12,070 nt of DNA from JAMOBE01 sp039908285 (lineage in GTDB: Bacteria; Pseudomonadota; Alphaproteobacteria; Rhodospirillales; Rhodospirillaceae), in the NCBI GenBank assembly GCA_039908285.1, contig JAMOBE010000108.1, positions 1-12,070 on the forward strand, written 5' to 3'. Positions 1-7,203 of this stretch are shown here, piece after piece (position 1 is the first letter of the stretch; each line of letters starts with the position of its first letter). Under the pieces are notes generated by a model. The model was not told the origin of the DNA. It saw only the letters and a list, made by a program, of their open reading frames with translations, and made no database searches. The position numbers and the translations under genes were made by a program.

Positions 1-24
1 CCCCCTCGAGGGGGAGAGGGAGTG
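1..24. repeat. GC-rich palindrome, possible half of a REP-like hairpin
   Basis: Bases 1-14 form a perfect palindrome (CCCCCTCGAGGGGG), followed by GGAGAGGGAG. The right arm extends past the palindrome. If the left arm continues symmetrically outside the window (CCCTCT before it), the whole would be a dispersed intergenic hairpin of the kind common in GC-rich proteobacteria. The left side is cut by the window edge, so only the palindrome itself is seen; the REP-like label is inference. Confidence 0.35.
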
Positions 25-862
25 GGGAAAATACCTCCCGACGCTCGTCCTGGCTCTGGCGCTGGCCGGGTGCGGATCGGTGGCCGATCGCGTGTCCCAT
101 GCCGAGTCGATCGCCCGGGCGGCCTCGTTCACCCGGAGCGGCATCAGGACCGACGGGTTCCTGTTGACGGCCTTTTCCCGCCTGGCCCCATCTGGCAAAG
201 CCGAGTCGCTGACCGTCTACATCGAGGGTGATGGCCTGGCCTGGGTGACGCGGACCCAGTTGTCCACCAATCCGACCCCCGCCAATCCGACGGCGCTCCA
301 GCTCGCGGTTCAGGATAGGGCGCCCAGCGTCGTCTACCTGGCGCGGCCCTGCCAGTACACCGATCCCGCTTCCGACCCGAAGTGCCAGCCCACCTACTGG
401 TCCGGCCGACGATTCGCCGAGGAGGTGATCGCCTCCACCAACCAGGCCATCGATCAGGTCAAGGCGCGGTCCGGGGCGCGGCGACTCCACCTCGTGGGCT
501 ATTCCGGCGGCGGTGCGGTGGCGGCCCTGGTGGCGGCACGCCGCGACGACGTCGCCAGTCTGCGCACCGTCGCCGGCAATCTGGACCACGTGGCCCTGCA
601 TCGTCACCACAAGGTGACCCAGCTTACCGAGTCGTTGAATGCCGTGAACGTGGCCAAATCCCTGAAAGGGCTGCCGCAGCGCCACTACGCCGGGGCCGAC
701 GACACGGTGGTGCCGCCGTTCATCGCCGAGGGGTTTGCGCGGGCGGTCGCCGATTCGCGGTGTGTTCGTGCGATCACGGTGCGGGGGGCCAACCACCACG
801 ACGGGTGGGTGGCCCTGTGGCCGTCGCTTTTGCGTCAGCCGGTGGCCTGCGAGCCCGAGTGA
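22..862 (+). CDS. Predicted alpha/beta-hydrolase lipoprotein, 5' end unresolved
   Basis: This is a serine-hydrolase-fold protein, substrate unknown. Numbering from the internal GTG at position 80, the nucleophile elbow is GYSGG (Ser142) after a typical beta-strand LHLV. An Asp lies in the stretch YAGADDTVVPP (Asp207 or Asp208) and a His in GANHHDGW (His239 or His240), which gives a full Ser-Asp-His triad in the right order. Cys91 and Cys102 lie in a conserved-looking loop (RPCQYT, KCQPTYW). The same frame upstream of GTG80 encodes a clear lipoprotein signal, YLPTLVLALALAGC, with lipobox LAGC at about 62-73. GTG80 is therefore too late to be the true start. No ATG, GTG or TTG lies in this frame before the lipobox inside the window. 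GTG22 has a purine-rich RBS before it but is one base out of frame across an AAAA run (28-31). Either the start lies left of the window or an indel is present. The fold is well supported; the start is not. Confidence 0.8.
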
Positions 863-983
863 GGGCCGCGCGGAGGCCGGAGTGTTGCAAATTCGCATCA
901 CTGGGGCAAATTGATCGTCGGGCGGGCAAAAAGTCTCTACTGTCTTTCGCGGTTCTAATGTATATCGCCAGACAGGGAGTGCC

Positions 984-1088
984 ATGAGAGCCCATCGGAG
1001 GGGCGTAGACCGTCCGATGACCCGCTCCGGGGCAGTCTTGGGGTTTTGGAATTTACACATCGTCTCAGGCCGGCGCGTCCGCCTGTAA
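984..1088 (+). CDS. Possible 34-residue leader peptide
   Basis: An ATG at 984 is preceded by AGGGAG (974-979) with a four-base spacer, a good ribosome binding site. The frame runs 34 codons to TAA at 1086-1088 and ends 24 bases before the autotransporter start. The peptide begins MRAHRRGVDRP and is rich in Arg, with seven or more Arg residues. No family is recognised. The good RBS and the hairpin inside the frame suggest a translated leader that could influence expression of the gene downstream, but a chance ORF of this length is also possible in such GC-rich DNA. Confidence 0.25.
   Translation: MRAHRRGVDRPMTRSGAVLGFWNLHIVSGRRVRL
993..1019 (+). promoter_or_regulatory. Hairpin in the autotransporter leader
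   Basis: CATCGGA (993-999) and TCCGATG (1013-1019) form a perfect 7-bp inverted repeat; GG/CC can extend the stem by two pairs with one bulged G. It lies at codons 4-12 of the possible leader ORF and has no T-tract after it, so it is not a terminator. It may be an mRNA structure or a protein-binding site. The function is unknown. Confidence 0.35.
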
Positions 1089-1112
1089 AGCAGCCGATTA
1101 AGGGGAGTGACA

Positions 1113-4100
1113 ATGGCTGGAATTTTCAAGATAACGAGAAGGTCGCAGGAAGCTCTCTTGGCCGGAGCTTCGGCGGTCGCGCTCTTGGCGGGCGGTTCAA
1201 CGCAGGCCCTCGCCGGTGAAATAACCTACGGTTCCGCTACGACGATCAGCACCGACAGCGGCAACGACATCAACTTCTCGGCTGGCGCAGGCTTCCTCCT
1301 GACCATCGCCGATGGCACGTCGCTGACGGCCACCTTGGGCACGAACAGCATCGGCGAGACGCTGATGTCCGTCTCCTTCCTCGGCAACGCCACCACCGCC
1401 GGGGTCTTTGGTATCTCGGGTTCGGCCCTCGGTACGGTCAGCGTCGGCGTCACCGGCAAGACGGTGGTGTTCGGCGGCGACGTCTCCGTTGACACGAAAG
1501 CTACTCCGGGCGACGGTGGCGGTATCGTGTTCTCCTCCGACGGTGTGGTCTCCTTGGCTGATGGCAAGAGCGTCAGCGGCCATGTGATCAGTGACAGCAG
1601 CGGCAACGGTGACTTCGTTCTGGCCGGCAACGGCACCGTGAGCGGCGTCGTCGGTGCCGCCAGCAGCCTCCTCGGTTCGATACAGGCCGGTGCGACCAGC
1701 ACGGTGGCCCAGTTCGACGATGATATCTACGCCACAAACCTGAATTTTACCAGCGATGGTACGATCAGCATGGCGGACACCAGGAGCATCGTCGCTTCGG
1801 TCATCACCGATAACAACGGCACCGGTGACTTGATCCTCGCCGGGTCCACGGTTGTTGGTACGATCGGTGCGTCGGGCTCGCTGCTCAACTCCATCGCCGT
1901 CGGCACGACCGGCAAGGTGGCCCAGTTGGACGGCAACGTCTTCGCCACCACCATCGACCTTGGCGCCGGCGGAGCCATAGCTACCTCGGTGTCGTTCAAT
2001 GTTGGCACCGCGATCTCGGCCACGGTCGTCAACAGTTCCTCGAGTGGCGACAATGTCGGCGAAGTCACCTTCGCCGGTAACAACACCATGTCCGGCACCC
2101 TCGGCGCGGCGGGCAGCGGGTTCAGCAGCATCTTCGCCGGTTTGACGAACACGACCGTCAGCACCGAGCTGAACGGAAACATCTACACCCAGTTCTTGGA
2201 CGTCATGTCCGATGGTACCCTGACCCTCGCCGACGGCGTCACCTTCACGACCTCGTATGCTGACGGTACGACCGGCGGTATCGAGACGGAAGTCAATGCC
2301 ACGGGCGAACTGACCTTCGCCGGTAACAGCAGCATCCACGGCGTGGTCGGTATCTCGGCCAGCGCGCTGAACTCCGTCAATGTCGGTGTCACCGGCACCA
2401 CGGTGCTGTTCAACGGTGACATCTATGCCAGCGCGATGAACTTCAGCAGCGACGGCAGCATCACCCTTGCCGACGGCAGGTCCCTGGCTGGCGCCGTCAC
2501 GGCGGCAGACGTCACCGGCATGGGTGACGTGGTTCTGGCCGGCAACAATACCATTACCGGAGATGTCGGTGCCGCCAGCAGCACCATCGGCACGGTCAAC
2601 TCCGGTGCGACCAGCTCGACGGGAGAACTCCAGGGCGATCTGTACATCGACTACGTGAACTTCACCAGCGATGGTACGATCAGCCTGGTGGATACCAAGA
2701 GTCTCTCTGGCGCGGTCATCACCGACAACAACGGCGCCGGTGACCTGATCCTCTCGGGGAACACGGTGACCGGTACGATCGGTGCGGCTGGTTCGCTGCT
2801 CAACTCCATCGCCGTCGGCACGACCGGCAAGGTGGCCCAGTTGGACGGCAACATCTTCGCCACCAGCATCGACCTTGGCGCCGGCGGAGCCCTGGCTACC
2901 TCGGTGTCGTTCGGTCCTGGCACCGCGGTCTCGGCCTCGGTCGTCAACAGTTCCACGAGCGGCGACAATGTCGGCGAAATCACCTTCGCAGGCAACAACA
3001 CCATGTCCGGCACCCTCGGCGCGGCGGGCAGCGGGTTCAGCAGCATCTTCGCCGGTGTGACGAGCACGACCGTCAGCACCGAGCTGAACGGCAATATCTA
3101 CTCCCAGTACCTGGACATCATGTCCGATGGTACCCTGACCCTCGCCGACGGCGTCACCTTCACGACCTCGTATGCGACCGGCGCGACCGGCGGTATCGAG
3201 ACGGAAGTCGATGCCACGGGCGAACTGACCTTCGCCGGCAACAGCAGCGTCCACGGCGTGGTCGGTATCTCGGGCAGCACGCTGAACTCCATCAATGTCG
3301 GTGTCACCGGCACCACGGTGCTGTTCAACGGTGACGTCTATGCCAGCGCGATGAACTTCAGCAGCGACGGCAGCATCACCATCGCCGACACCTTCTCCAT
3401 GGCCGGCACGGTCACGTCCACTCTCGATGGCGTGGGCGACGTGGTCCTCGGCGGCAACAGCACGATCACCGGTGCCATCGGCGCCAGCGGATCGACCCTC
3501 GGCACCATCAGCGTCGGCACGACCGCCAAGTCGGCCCAGCTGGATGGCGGCCTGTTCGCCACCTACCTCGACTTCTCCAGCGATGGCACCGTTGCTCTCG
3601 CCGACACCGCCAGCCTGGTCGGTGCGGTGACCAGCACGGTCAACGGAACCGGCGACCTGACCTTCAACGGCAGCGGCACGGTGACGGGCGCCATCGGTGC
3701 CTCGGGCTCGCTGGTCGGTACCGTCAACCTCGGCGGCACCAACGGTGCGGTCCAGTTGGACAGCAACGTCTTCGCCTCGAACATCGACGTCGGCCTGACG
3801 ACCAACGCCAACACCCTGTCGCTCCTCGATGGTGTCGCGGTGTCTTCGACGGTCATCAACTCGGGCACCGACGGGGCCAACGAGATCTACTTCCTCGGCA
3901 ACAACACGATGTCGGGCACCATCGGTGACTCCGGCAGCACCCTGAGTTCCGTCTTCGCCGGTGCCACCAATACGGCGACCCTCCTCAACAACAACATCTT
4001 CGCGACGGCTGTCGAGTTCTCCTCCGACGGCACCATCAGCCTGGCTTCGGGCGTCAATATCGTAGGCACGGTCACGACCGGCGCCAACGACATGGGCGAA

Positions 4101-6473
4101 CTGACCTTCGCCGGCTCGGGCAGCGTCTCCGGGACCGTCGGTTCCGCCGGGGCTCTCGTGTCCTGCGTCAATGTCGGCGTCACCGGCACGTCGGTGGCCT
4201 ACGGCGGCGACGTCACGGTGACGACCACCAACTTCTCCAGCGATGGCTCCCTGAGCCTGGCCGACACCAAGAGCATCGCCGGCACCATCAAGACGGATGT
4301 TGACGGCACCGGCGACGTGATCCTGGTCGGCAACGGCACGTTGGCCAGTCAGGTCGGTGTCAGCGGTTCGGCTCTCGGCACCATCAGCGTCGGCGCGACG
4401 AGCACGACCTCCCAGTTCGACGCCGACATCTACGCGAGCTACGTCAACATGGCCAGCGACGGCACCCTCAGTGTCGCCGATGCCAAGACCATCACCGGTG
4501 CGGTCAGCGTCGAGAACAACGCCACGGGCGACGTGATCTTCGCGGGCGACAACACCGTGACCGGGGCGATGGGCTCCGCCGGCTCGCTGCTGAACACCAT
4601 CAGCATCGGCGGCAGTGCCAGCACCGTGCAGTTGGATGGCGACGTCTATGCCACCGGCATCGACTTCGCGACCTCCAGCACCGGTACTCTGAGTGTGGCG
4701 GACGGCAAGAACATCACCTCCGCGATCACCGCCGTCGGCGGTGCGGGCGGCACGGTGAGCTACACCGGTACGTCCAGCCAGACCGGCAGCATCGGCACCA
4801 GCTCGGCCGCCGTGTCCCTGGTCAGCGCCGGAGCCTCCGGCAAGACCGTCACCTTCTCCGGTGACATCTATGCCACCAACGTCTCCATCGGCGCCGGTCG
4901 GGTGACCTTCGCCAGCAACGGCAGCATCACCGGCACGACCACCGTGGCGGCGCTCGGCACGCTGGACGTGGGGACCTCCACGGTCGATCAGGTCGGTGCC
5001 TTCGCGGCCAGCAGCACCAGCACGCTGCGGACCTCGATCACCAACTCGACCACCTACGGCAAGCTGTCGGTCACCGGCACCACCGATCTGGCCAACAGCA
5101 ACATCTACCTCGACCTGACGGGGGCGACTTCCTACGTTCCGGGCAGCACGGTCTTCACCATCGTTGACAGCAGCGCGACGCTGTCCAACGGCGCGGTGAC
5201 CGTGAGCGACTCGAGCGCGGTCCTCAGCTTCACCGCATCCAGCACGGCGACGGGCCTGACGGTCACGGCGACCCGCGCATCGGGCGGCTACGCCGAGGCG
5301 GCGGGTGGCACGAGTGGTTCGGGCGTCAGCTCGGGCGGTCAGTCGGTGTCCACGGTTCTCGGCAACCTTGGCGCCAACGCCACCGGTGCGATGGCTCAGC
5401 TCCTGGCGGCTCTGGACACGATGAGCGCGGCCAATCTCACCAAGGCCCTGAACCAGCTGGCTCCGGAAGTCAATGGCTCCAGCACGCAGGGTTCGACGGC
5501 GGCTGCCAGTGCCGTGGGTTCGGTCATCTCGATGCGCATGGCGAGCCTCAACAGCCCGCAGATGGCCGCCGCTCATGGCGACCTGACCGGTCTGTCCTCT
5601 GGCGACGAGACGGGTCTCTCCTCGGGTGATCCGGCTCTGCGGCGTGCCATCTGGGTGCAGGCCTTCGGGTCGCAGGCCAGCCAGGGCTTCCGCGGTGGTC
5701 AGGATGGGTACAACTCCGATACGTGGGGCTTCGCGGCAGGCGGCGACGTGGCCGTCGGTGGCGGCAACACCCGCATCGGTATGGCTCTGAGCTATGCGGT
5801 CTCCGGCGTCAACGGCAAGGGCAACAGCAGCTTCAACGGCACCGATATCGACAGCTACCAGGTGACGTTGTACGGAACCCATCGCATGGGTGCGGCCTTC
5901 ATCGATGCCCTGGCATCGGCCGGTATCCACACCTACGACGGCAAGCGCACCAACTCGGTGCTCGGCACGCGGGCCCTCAGCAACCATGACGGTATGCAGT
6001 ATACCGGCAAGGTCGCGGGTGGGTACGACCTGGGTGCCGGCGGTATCACGGCGACGCCGATCGCGTCGTTGGAATACAGCCTGCTGGACGAGGACGGCTA
6101 CACCGAGACCGGGGGTGGCGCGACCAACCTGGTCGTGAGCGGCAAGGACACCGACTCCCTCAAGGGCGGCGTCGGCGGCCGGGTCACCTACGGGGTCAAG
6201 CTGGCGAACGGCATGCAGGTCTATCCGGAAGCGCATGCCATGGCCTTCTATGACTTCCTGGCCTCGACCCTCGAGACCACGGCGCGGTTTGCCGGCGGTG
6301 GCGCTTCCTTCACCACCAAGGGTGCCCGCCCGGCGGCGACCTCGCTCAACTTCGGTACGAGCGTGACGCTGGTGACGACCAACAACTTCAGCGTTTCGGC
6401 GGCCTACGATGCCGAGCGCAAGGACAAGTACATCAGCCACACCGGCAGCGTGAAGGGACGGTTGAGCTTCTAA
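1113..6473 (+). CDS. Giant type Va autotransporter, repeat-rich passenger
   Basis: The 1786-residue protein is predicted to cross the inner membrane by Sec and insert its own C-terminal barrel in the outer membrane, exposing the passenger. ATG 1113 is chosen over GTG 1107, because AAGGGGA at 1100-1106 is spaced six bases from the ATG and none from the GTG. Residues 1-35 are a signal peptide with a basic start (ITRR), a hydrophobic core (VALLAGG) and an ALA cleavage site. Residues about 85-1290 are some 16 degenerate units of about 72 residues (GD-hydrophobic-x-FAGN, then GSLLxSIxVG, then SSDGTxSLADxK), rich in Gly, Ser, Thr and Val, as expected for a beta-helix. Next comes a stretch starting near YGKLSVTGTTDL (about 1320-1390) that resembles the conserved junction before the barrel, then an Ala/Ser-rich helical linker. 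The beta-barrel (PF03797-like) spans about 1510-1786 and ends in GRLSF, the usual C-terminal Phe. The only Cys after the signal peptide is Cys1018. No protease or lipase motif was seen in the passenger, so an adhesin or surface-layer role is the likeliest inference. The gene appears monocistronic, with a terminator 38 bp downstream. Confidence 0.92.
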   Translation: MAGIFKITRRSQEALLAGASAVALLAGGSTQALAGEITYGSATTISTDSGNDINFSAGAGFLLTIADGTSLTATLGTNSIGETLMSVSFLGNATTAGVFGISGSALGTVSVGVTGKTVVFGGDVSVDTKATPGDGGGIVFSSDGVVSLADGKSVSGHVISDSSGNGDFVLAGNGTVSGVVGAASSLLGSIQAGATSTVAQFDDDIYATNLNFTSDGTISMADTRSIVASVITDNNGTGDLILAGSTVVGTIGASGSLLNSIAVGTTGKVAQLDGNVFATTIDLGAGGAIATSVSFNVGTAISATVVNSSSSGDNVGEVTFAGNNTMSGTLGAAGSGFSSIFAGLTNTTVSTELNGNIYTQFLDVMSDGTLTLADGVTFTTSYADGTTGGIETEVNATGELTFAGNSSIHGVVGISASALNSVNVGVTGTTVLFNGDIYASAMNFSSDGSITLADGRSLAGAVTAADVTGMGDVVLAGNNTITGDVGAASSTIGTVNSGATSSTGELQGDLYIDYVNFTSDGTISLVDTKSLSGAVITDNNGAGDLILSGNTVTGTIGAAGSLLNSIAVGTTGKVAQLDGNIFATSIDLGAGGALATSVSFGPGTAVSASVVNSSTSGDNVGEITFAGNNTMSGTLGAAGSGFSSIFAGVTSTTVSTELNGNIYSQYLDIMSDGTLTLADGVTFTTSYATGATGGIETEVDATGELTFAGNSSVHGVVGISGSTLNSINVGVTGTTVLFNGDVYASAMNFSSDGSITIADTFSMAGTVTSTLDGVGDVVLGGNSTITGAIGASGSTLGTISVGTTAKSAQLDGGLFATYLDFSSDGTVALADTASLVGAVTSTVNGTGDLTFNGSGTVTGAIGASGSLVGTVNLGGTNGAVQLDSNVFASNIDVGLTTNANTLSLLDGVAVSSTVINSGTDGANEIYFLGNNTMSGTIGDSGSTLSSVFAGATNTATLLNNNIFATAVEFSSDGTISLASGVNIVGTVTTGANDMGELTFAGSGSVSGTVGSAGALVSCVNVGVTGTSVAYGGDVTVTTTNFSSDGSLSLADTKSIAGTIKTDVDGTGDVILVGNGTLASQVGVSGSALGTISVGATSTTSQFDADIYASYVNMASDGTLSVADAKTITGAVSVENNATGDVIFAGDNTVTGAMGSAGSLLNTISIGGSASTVQLDGDVYATGIDFATSSTGTLSVADGKNITSAITAVGGAGGTVSYTGTSSQTGSIGTSSAAVSLVSAGASGKTVTFSGDIYATNVSIGAGRVTFASNGSITGTTTVAALGTLDVGTSTVDQVGAFAASSTSTLRTSITNSTTYGKLSVTGTTDLANSNIYLDLTGATSYVPGSTVFTIVDSSATLSNGAVTVSDSSAVLSFTASSTATGLTVTATRASGGYAEAAGGTSGSGVSSGGQSVSTVLGNLGANATGAMAQLLAALDTMSAANLTKALNQLAPEVNGSSTQGSTAAASAVGSVISMRMASLNSPQMAAAHGDLTGLSSGDETGLSSGDPALRRAIWVQAFGSQASQGFRGGQDGYNSDTWGFAAGGDVAVGGGNTRIGMALSYAVSGVNGKGNSSFNGTDIDSYQVTLYGTHRMGAAFIDALASAGIHTYDGKRTNSVLGTRALSNHDGMQYTGKVAGGYDLGAGGITATPIASLEYSLLDEDGYTETGGGATNLVVSGKDTDSLKGGVGGRVTYGVKLANGMQVYPEAHAMAFYDFLASTLETTARFAGGGASFTTKGARPAATSLNFGTSVTLVTTNNFSVSAAYDAERKDKYISHTGSVKGRLSF
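1365..4980 (+). repeat. About 16 degenerate ~72-residue passenger repeats
   Basis: The passenger reads as consecutive copies of one module: a strand such as GDLILAGN or GELTFAGN, then GxxGxxGSxLxSIxVG, then xQLDGxIYA, then SSDGTxSLADxxSxxGxV. Unit starts were placed by eye at each GD or GE motif. Units 3, 4, 7, 8 and 11 are longer, about 77-83 residues, through an inserted loop. Units become more divergent at both ends. Regular spacing with hydrophobic strands and Gly/Asn/Asp turns fits a stacked right-handed beta-helix. Confidence 0.85.
1608..3434 (+). repeat. 915-bp intragenic tandem duplication (four repeat units)
   Basis: Units 2-5 (1608-2522) recur as units 6-9 (2523-3434) with a constant offset of 915 bp: for example 1881 to 2796, 2088 to 3003 and 2281 to 3196. 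Stretches of about 60 bases are identical, such as 2079-2141 with 2994-3056 and 2203-2260 with 3118-3175. The first unit of each block is more diverged than the next three. The second block is one codon shorter at its end. This is a later, larger-scale duplication laid over the older 72-residue repeat. Confidence 0.85.
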
Positions 6474-6511
6474 TCTCGAAGCTCGGCTAGCCTGACAGGC
6501 TCGACTTAGGG

Positions 6512-6544
6512 ACGGCCCCTGCGGATTTCGCGGGGGCCGTTTTC
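6512..6544 (+). terminator. Rho-independent terminator of the autotransporter gene
   Basis: A 12-bp stem pairs 6512-6523 with 6529-6540 (ACGGCCCC outer arm, GGGGCCGT return arm, one internal T-G pair). It closes a five-base loop, GATTT, and is followed by TTTT. It begins 38 bp after the stop codon. The long GC stem and T-run make this a textbook intrinsic terminator. Confidence 0.88.
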
Positions 6545-6555
6545 CTGTCGACAGG
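6544..6555. repeat. 12-bp perfect palindrome after the terminator
   Basis: CCTGTCGACAGG is a perfect palindrome that begins right at the end of the terminator T-run. It marks the left edge of the region that holds the transposase remnant. A role as a binding site or as a scar of rearrangement is possible but cannot be shown here. Confidence 0.3.
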
Positions 6556-6630
6556 GGGGACCATTCATCCGAAATCCAACATTTGACGGCTTGCCATGCG
6601 GAGCGAAATCGTGGAGTCCGTGGGCCATGA

Positions 6631-6978
6631 ATCCTGATTGCCGGCTTGCGAGGAGACGGTGTTCTTCTCGAGCTTCTGGGCATGAAACGATGGGTCGGCC
6701 GTGAACGCTGGTCGGCGCTCCTGCGCGGCGACGCCGGAGTCGGCAATGAGGCGATCGTTTGCAGGGTCGAGGGGCGAGGCCTGCCCTACCTGTTCAAGCT
6801 CCGGCTCACCACCAACGTCAAGCGGGCGGTGATGCAGCAAAATGATGGTGGCCAGCGGATGCTCGGCTTCGCCAAACTGGACAAGCGCGCCGAACTCCAC
6901 GAATGCGCCGTTTTGGCGTGCGCCCACCTATTGCGCATCCGCGGAGGCCTTTCGCGCAACGGACGACATTGGTTTTGA
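6631..6978 (+). pseudogene. Decayed transposase fragment
   Basis: The frame opens after a stop at 6628-6630 and ends at TGA 6976-6978. Its middle part contains the linked motifs KRWVGRERWSALLRGDAG, VGNEAI and GLPYLFKLRLTTNVKRAV, which I recognise from the central part of DDE-type insertion-sequence transposases: the Asp of LLRGD followed by GNE and then LPYLFKLRL. After NVKRAV (about 6833) the reading no longer resembles the family, which suggests a frameshift or junction. The N-terminal catalytic part and the C-terminal Glu region are missing. At most about 115 residues remain of a protein normally some 400-450 long. Assignment to a particular IS family (IS1380 or IS4 type) is from memory and uncertain. 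It is surely not functional. Confidence 0.5.
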
Positions 6979-7179
6979 TATCGGCGAAATAAGCACTTTA
7001 CACGTGCATTGAACAAGGCTTCAACTCCTGCCCTGTCCAATACCATGTGCAACTTTGAGGGGAACATGTGAAACATAAATCCACCAAAACCCGCCGTTAG
7101 AATGAACCTAAATCCGGCAACCCCCAAGTGTTACTGCCGGAATTAGTGTCAATGTACTAGCCTAGACGCCCGGCTCTCG
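6979..7179. other. AT-richer spacer without a gene
   Basis: Base composition drops visibly here compared with the autotransporter and ftsK regions. No ORF with a credible family or RBS was seen on either strand. An imperfect hairpin (7113-7141) is listed separately. Together with the transposase fragment and the adjacent direct repeat, the stretch reads as the left flank of an acquired island. Confidence 0.5.
7113..7141 (-). repeat. Inverted repeat downstream of rloB
   Basis: TCCGGCA (7113-7119) and TGCCGGA (7135-7141) form a perfect 7-bp stem; AAC/GTT can add three pairs with a small bulge. It lies about 60 bp beyond the rloB stop codon, on the side where a transcript from rloAB would end. 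Only a short T stretch (TTT) follows on the minus strand, so it would be a weak terminator at best. It could equally be an insertion-sequence end. Confidence 0.3.
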
Positions 7180-7200
7180 TCACCTTGTTGCAGGAACGGA
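7180..7200 (+). repeat. Left 21-bp direct repeat flanking rloAB
   Basis: This copy starts TCACCTTGTTG and ends AGGAACGGA, with C between them. It matches 9140-9160 at 20 of 21 positions (C against T). It ends three bases before the rloB stop codon. The similarity stops sharply at both ends. See the matching right copy. Confidence 0.7.
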
Positions 7201-7203
7201 CTA

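Larger units (their letters stand above)
863..1112 (+). other. Leader region upstream of the autotransporter gene
   Basis: This 250-bp gap separates the hydrolase from the autotransporter. Its first half is relatively AT-rich around 885-966 and contains AT-rich stretches (TTGATC at 911, TAATGTATATC at 956-966) that could belong to a promoter, but no hexamer pair with normal spacing stands out. No convincing terminator for the hydrolase gene is visible. The second half holds a possible small ORF and a hairpin, listed separately. The autotransporter RBS, AAGGGGA, lies at 1100-1106, six bases before ATG 1113. Confidence 0.4.

Noticed and set aside
1107..1112. GTG at 1107 as the autotransporter start
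   Set aside because: It directly abuts the AAGGGGA ribosome binding site. ATG 1113 has a proper six-base spacer and gives the same signal peptide without two extra residues.
1197..6746. A stop-free 1849-codon frame on the minus strand antisense to the autotransporter
   Set aside because: It mirrors the plus-strand gene and its repeats. The predicted protein is a low-complexity Arg/Gly/Asp/Ala-rich string with no domain, and its reading is explained by the strong codon bias of the GC-rich repeats, which rarely produce TTA, CTA or TCA on the plus strand in that register. The signal peptide, RBS, barrel and terminator all fit the plus strand.
6786..7127. A 113-codon minus-strand frame over the transposase scar
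   Set aside because: No domain, no clear RBS, and it overlaps the opposite strand of the recognisable transposase motifs; its composition suggests a chance frame.
7113..7141. Inverted repeat as a true terminator for rloAB
   Set aside because: The stem is only 7 bp with a long loop and there is no proper T-run after it on the minus strand, so it is recorded only as an inverted repeat.
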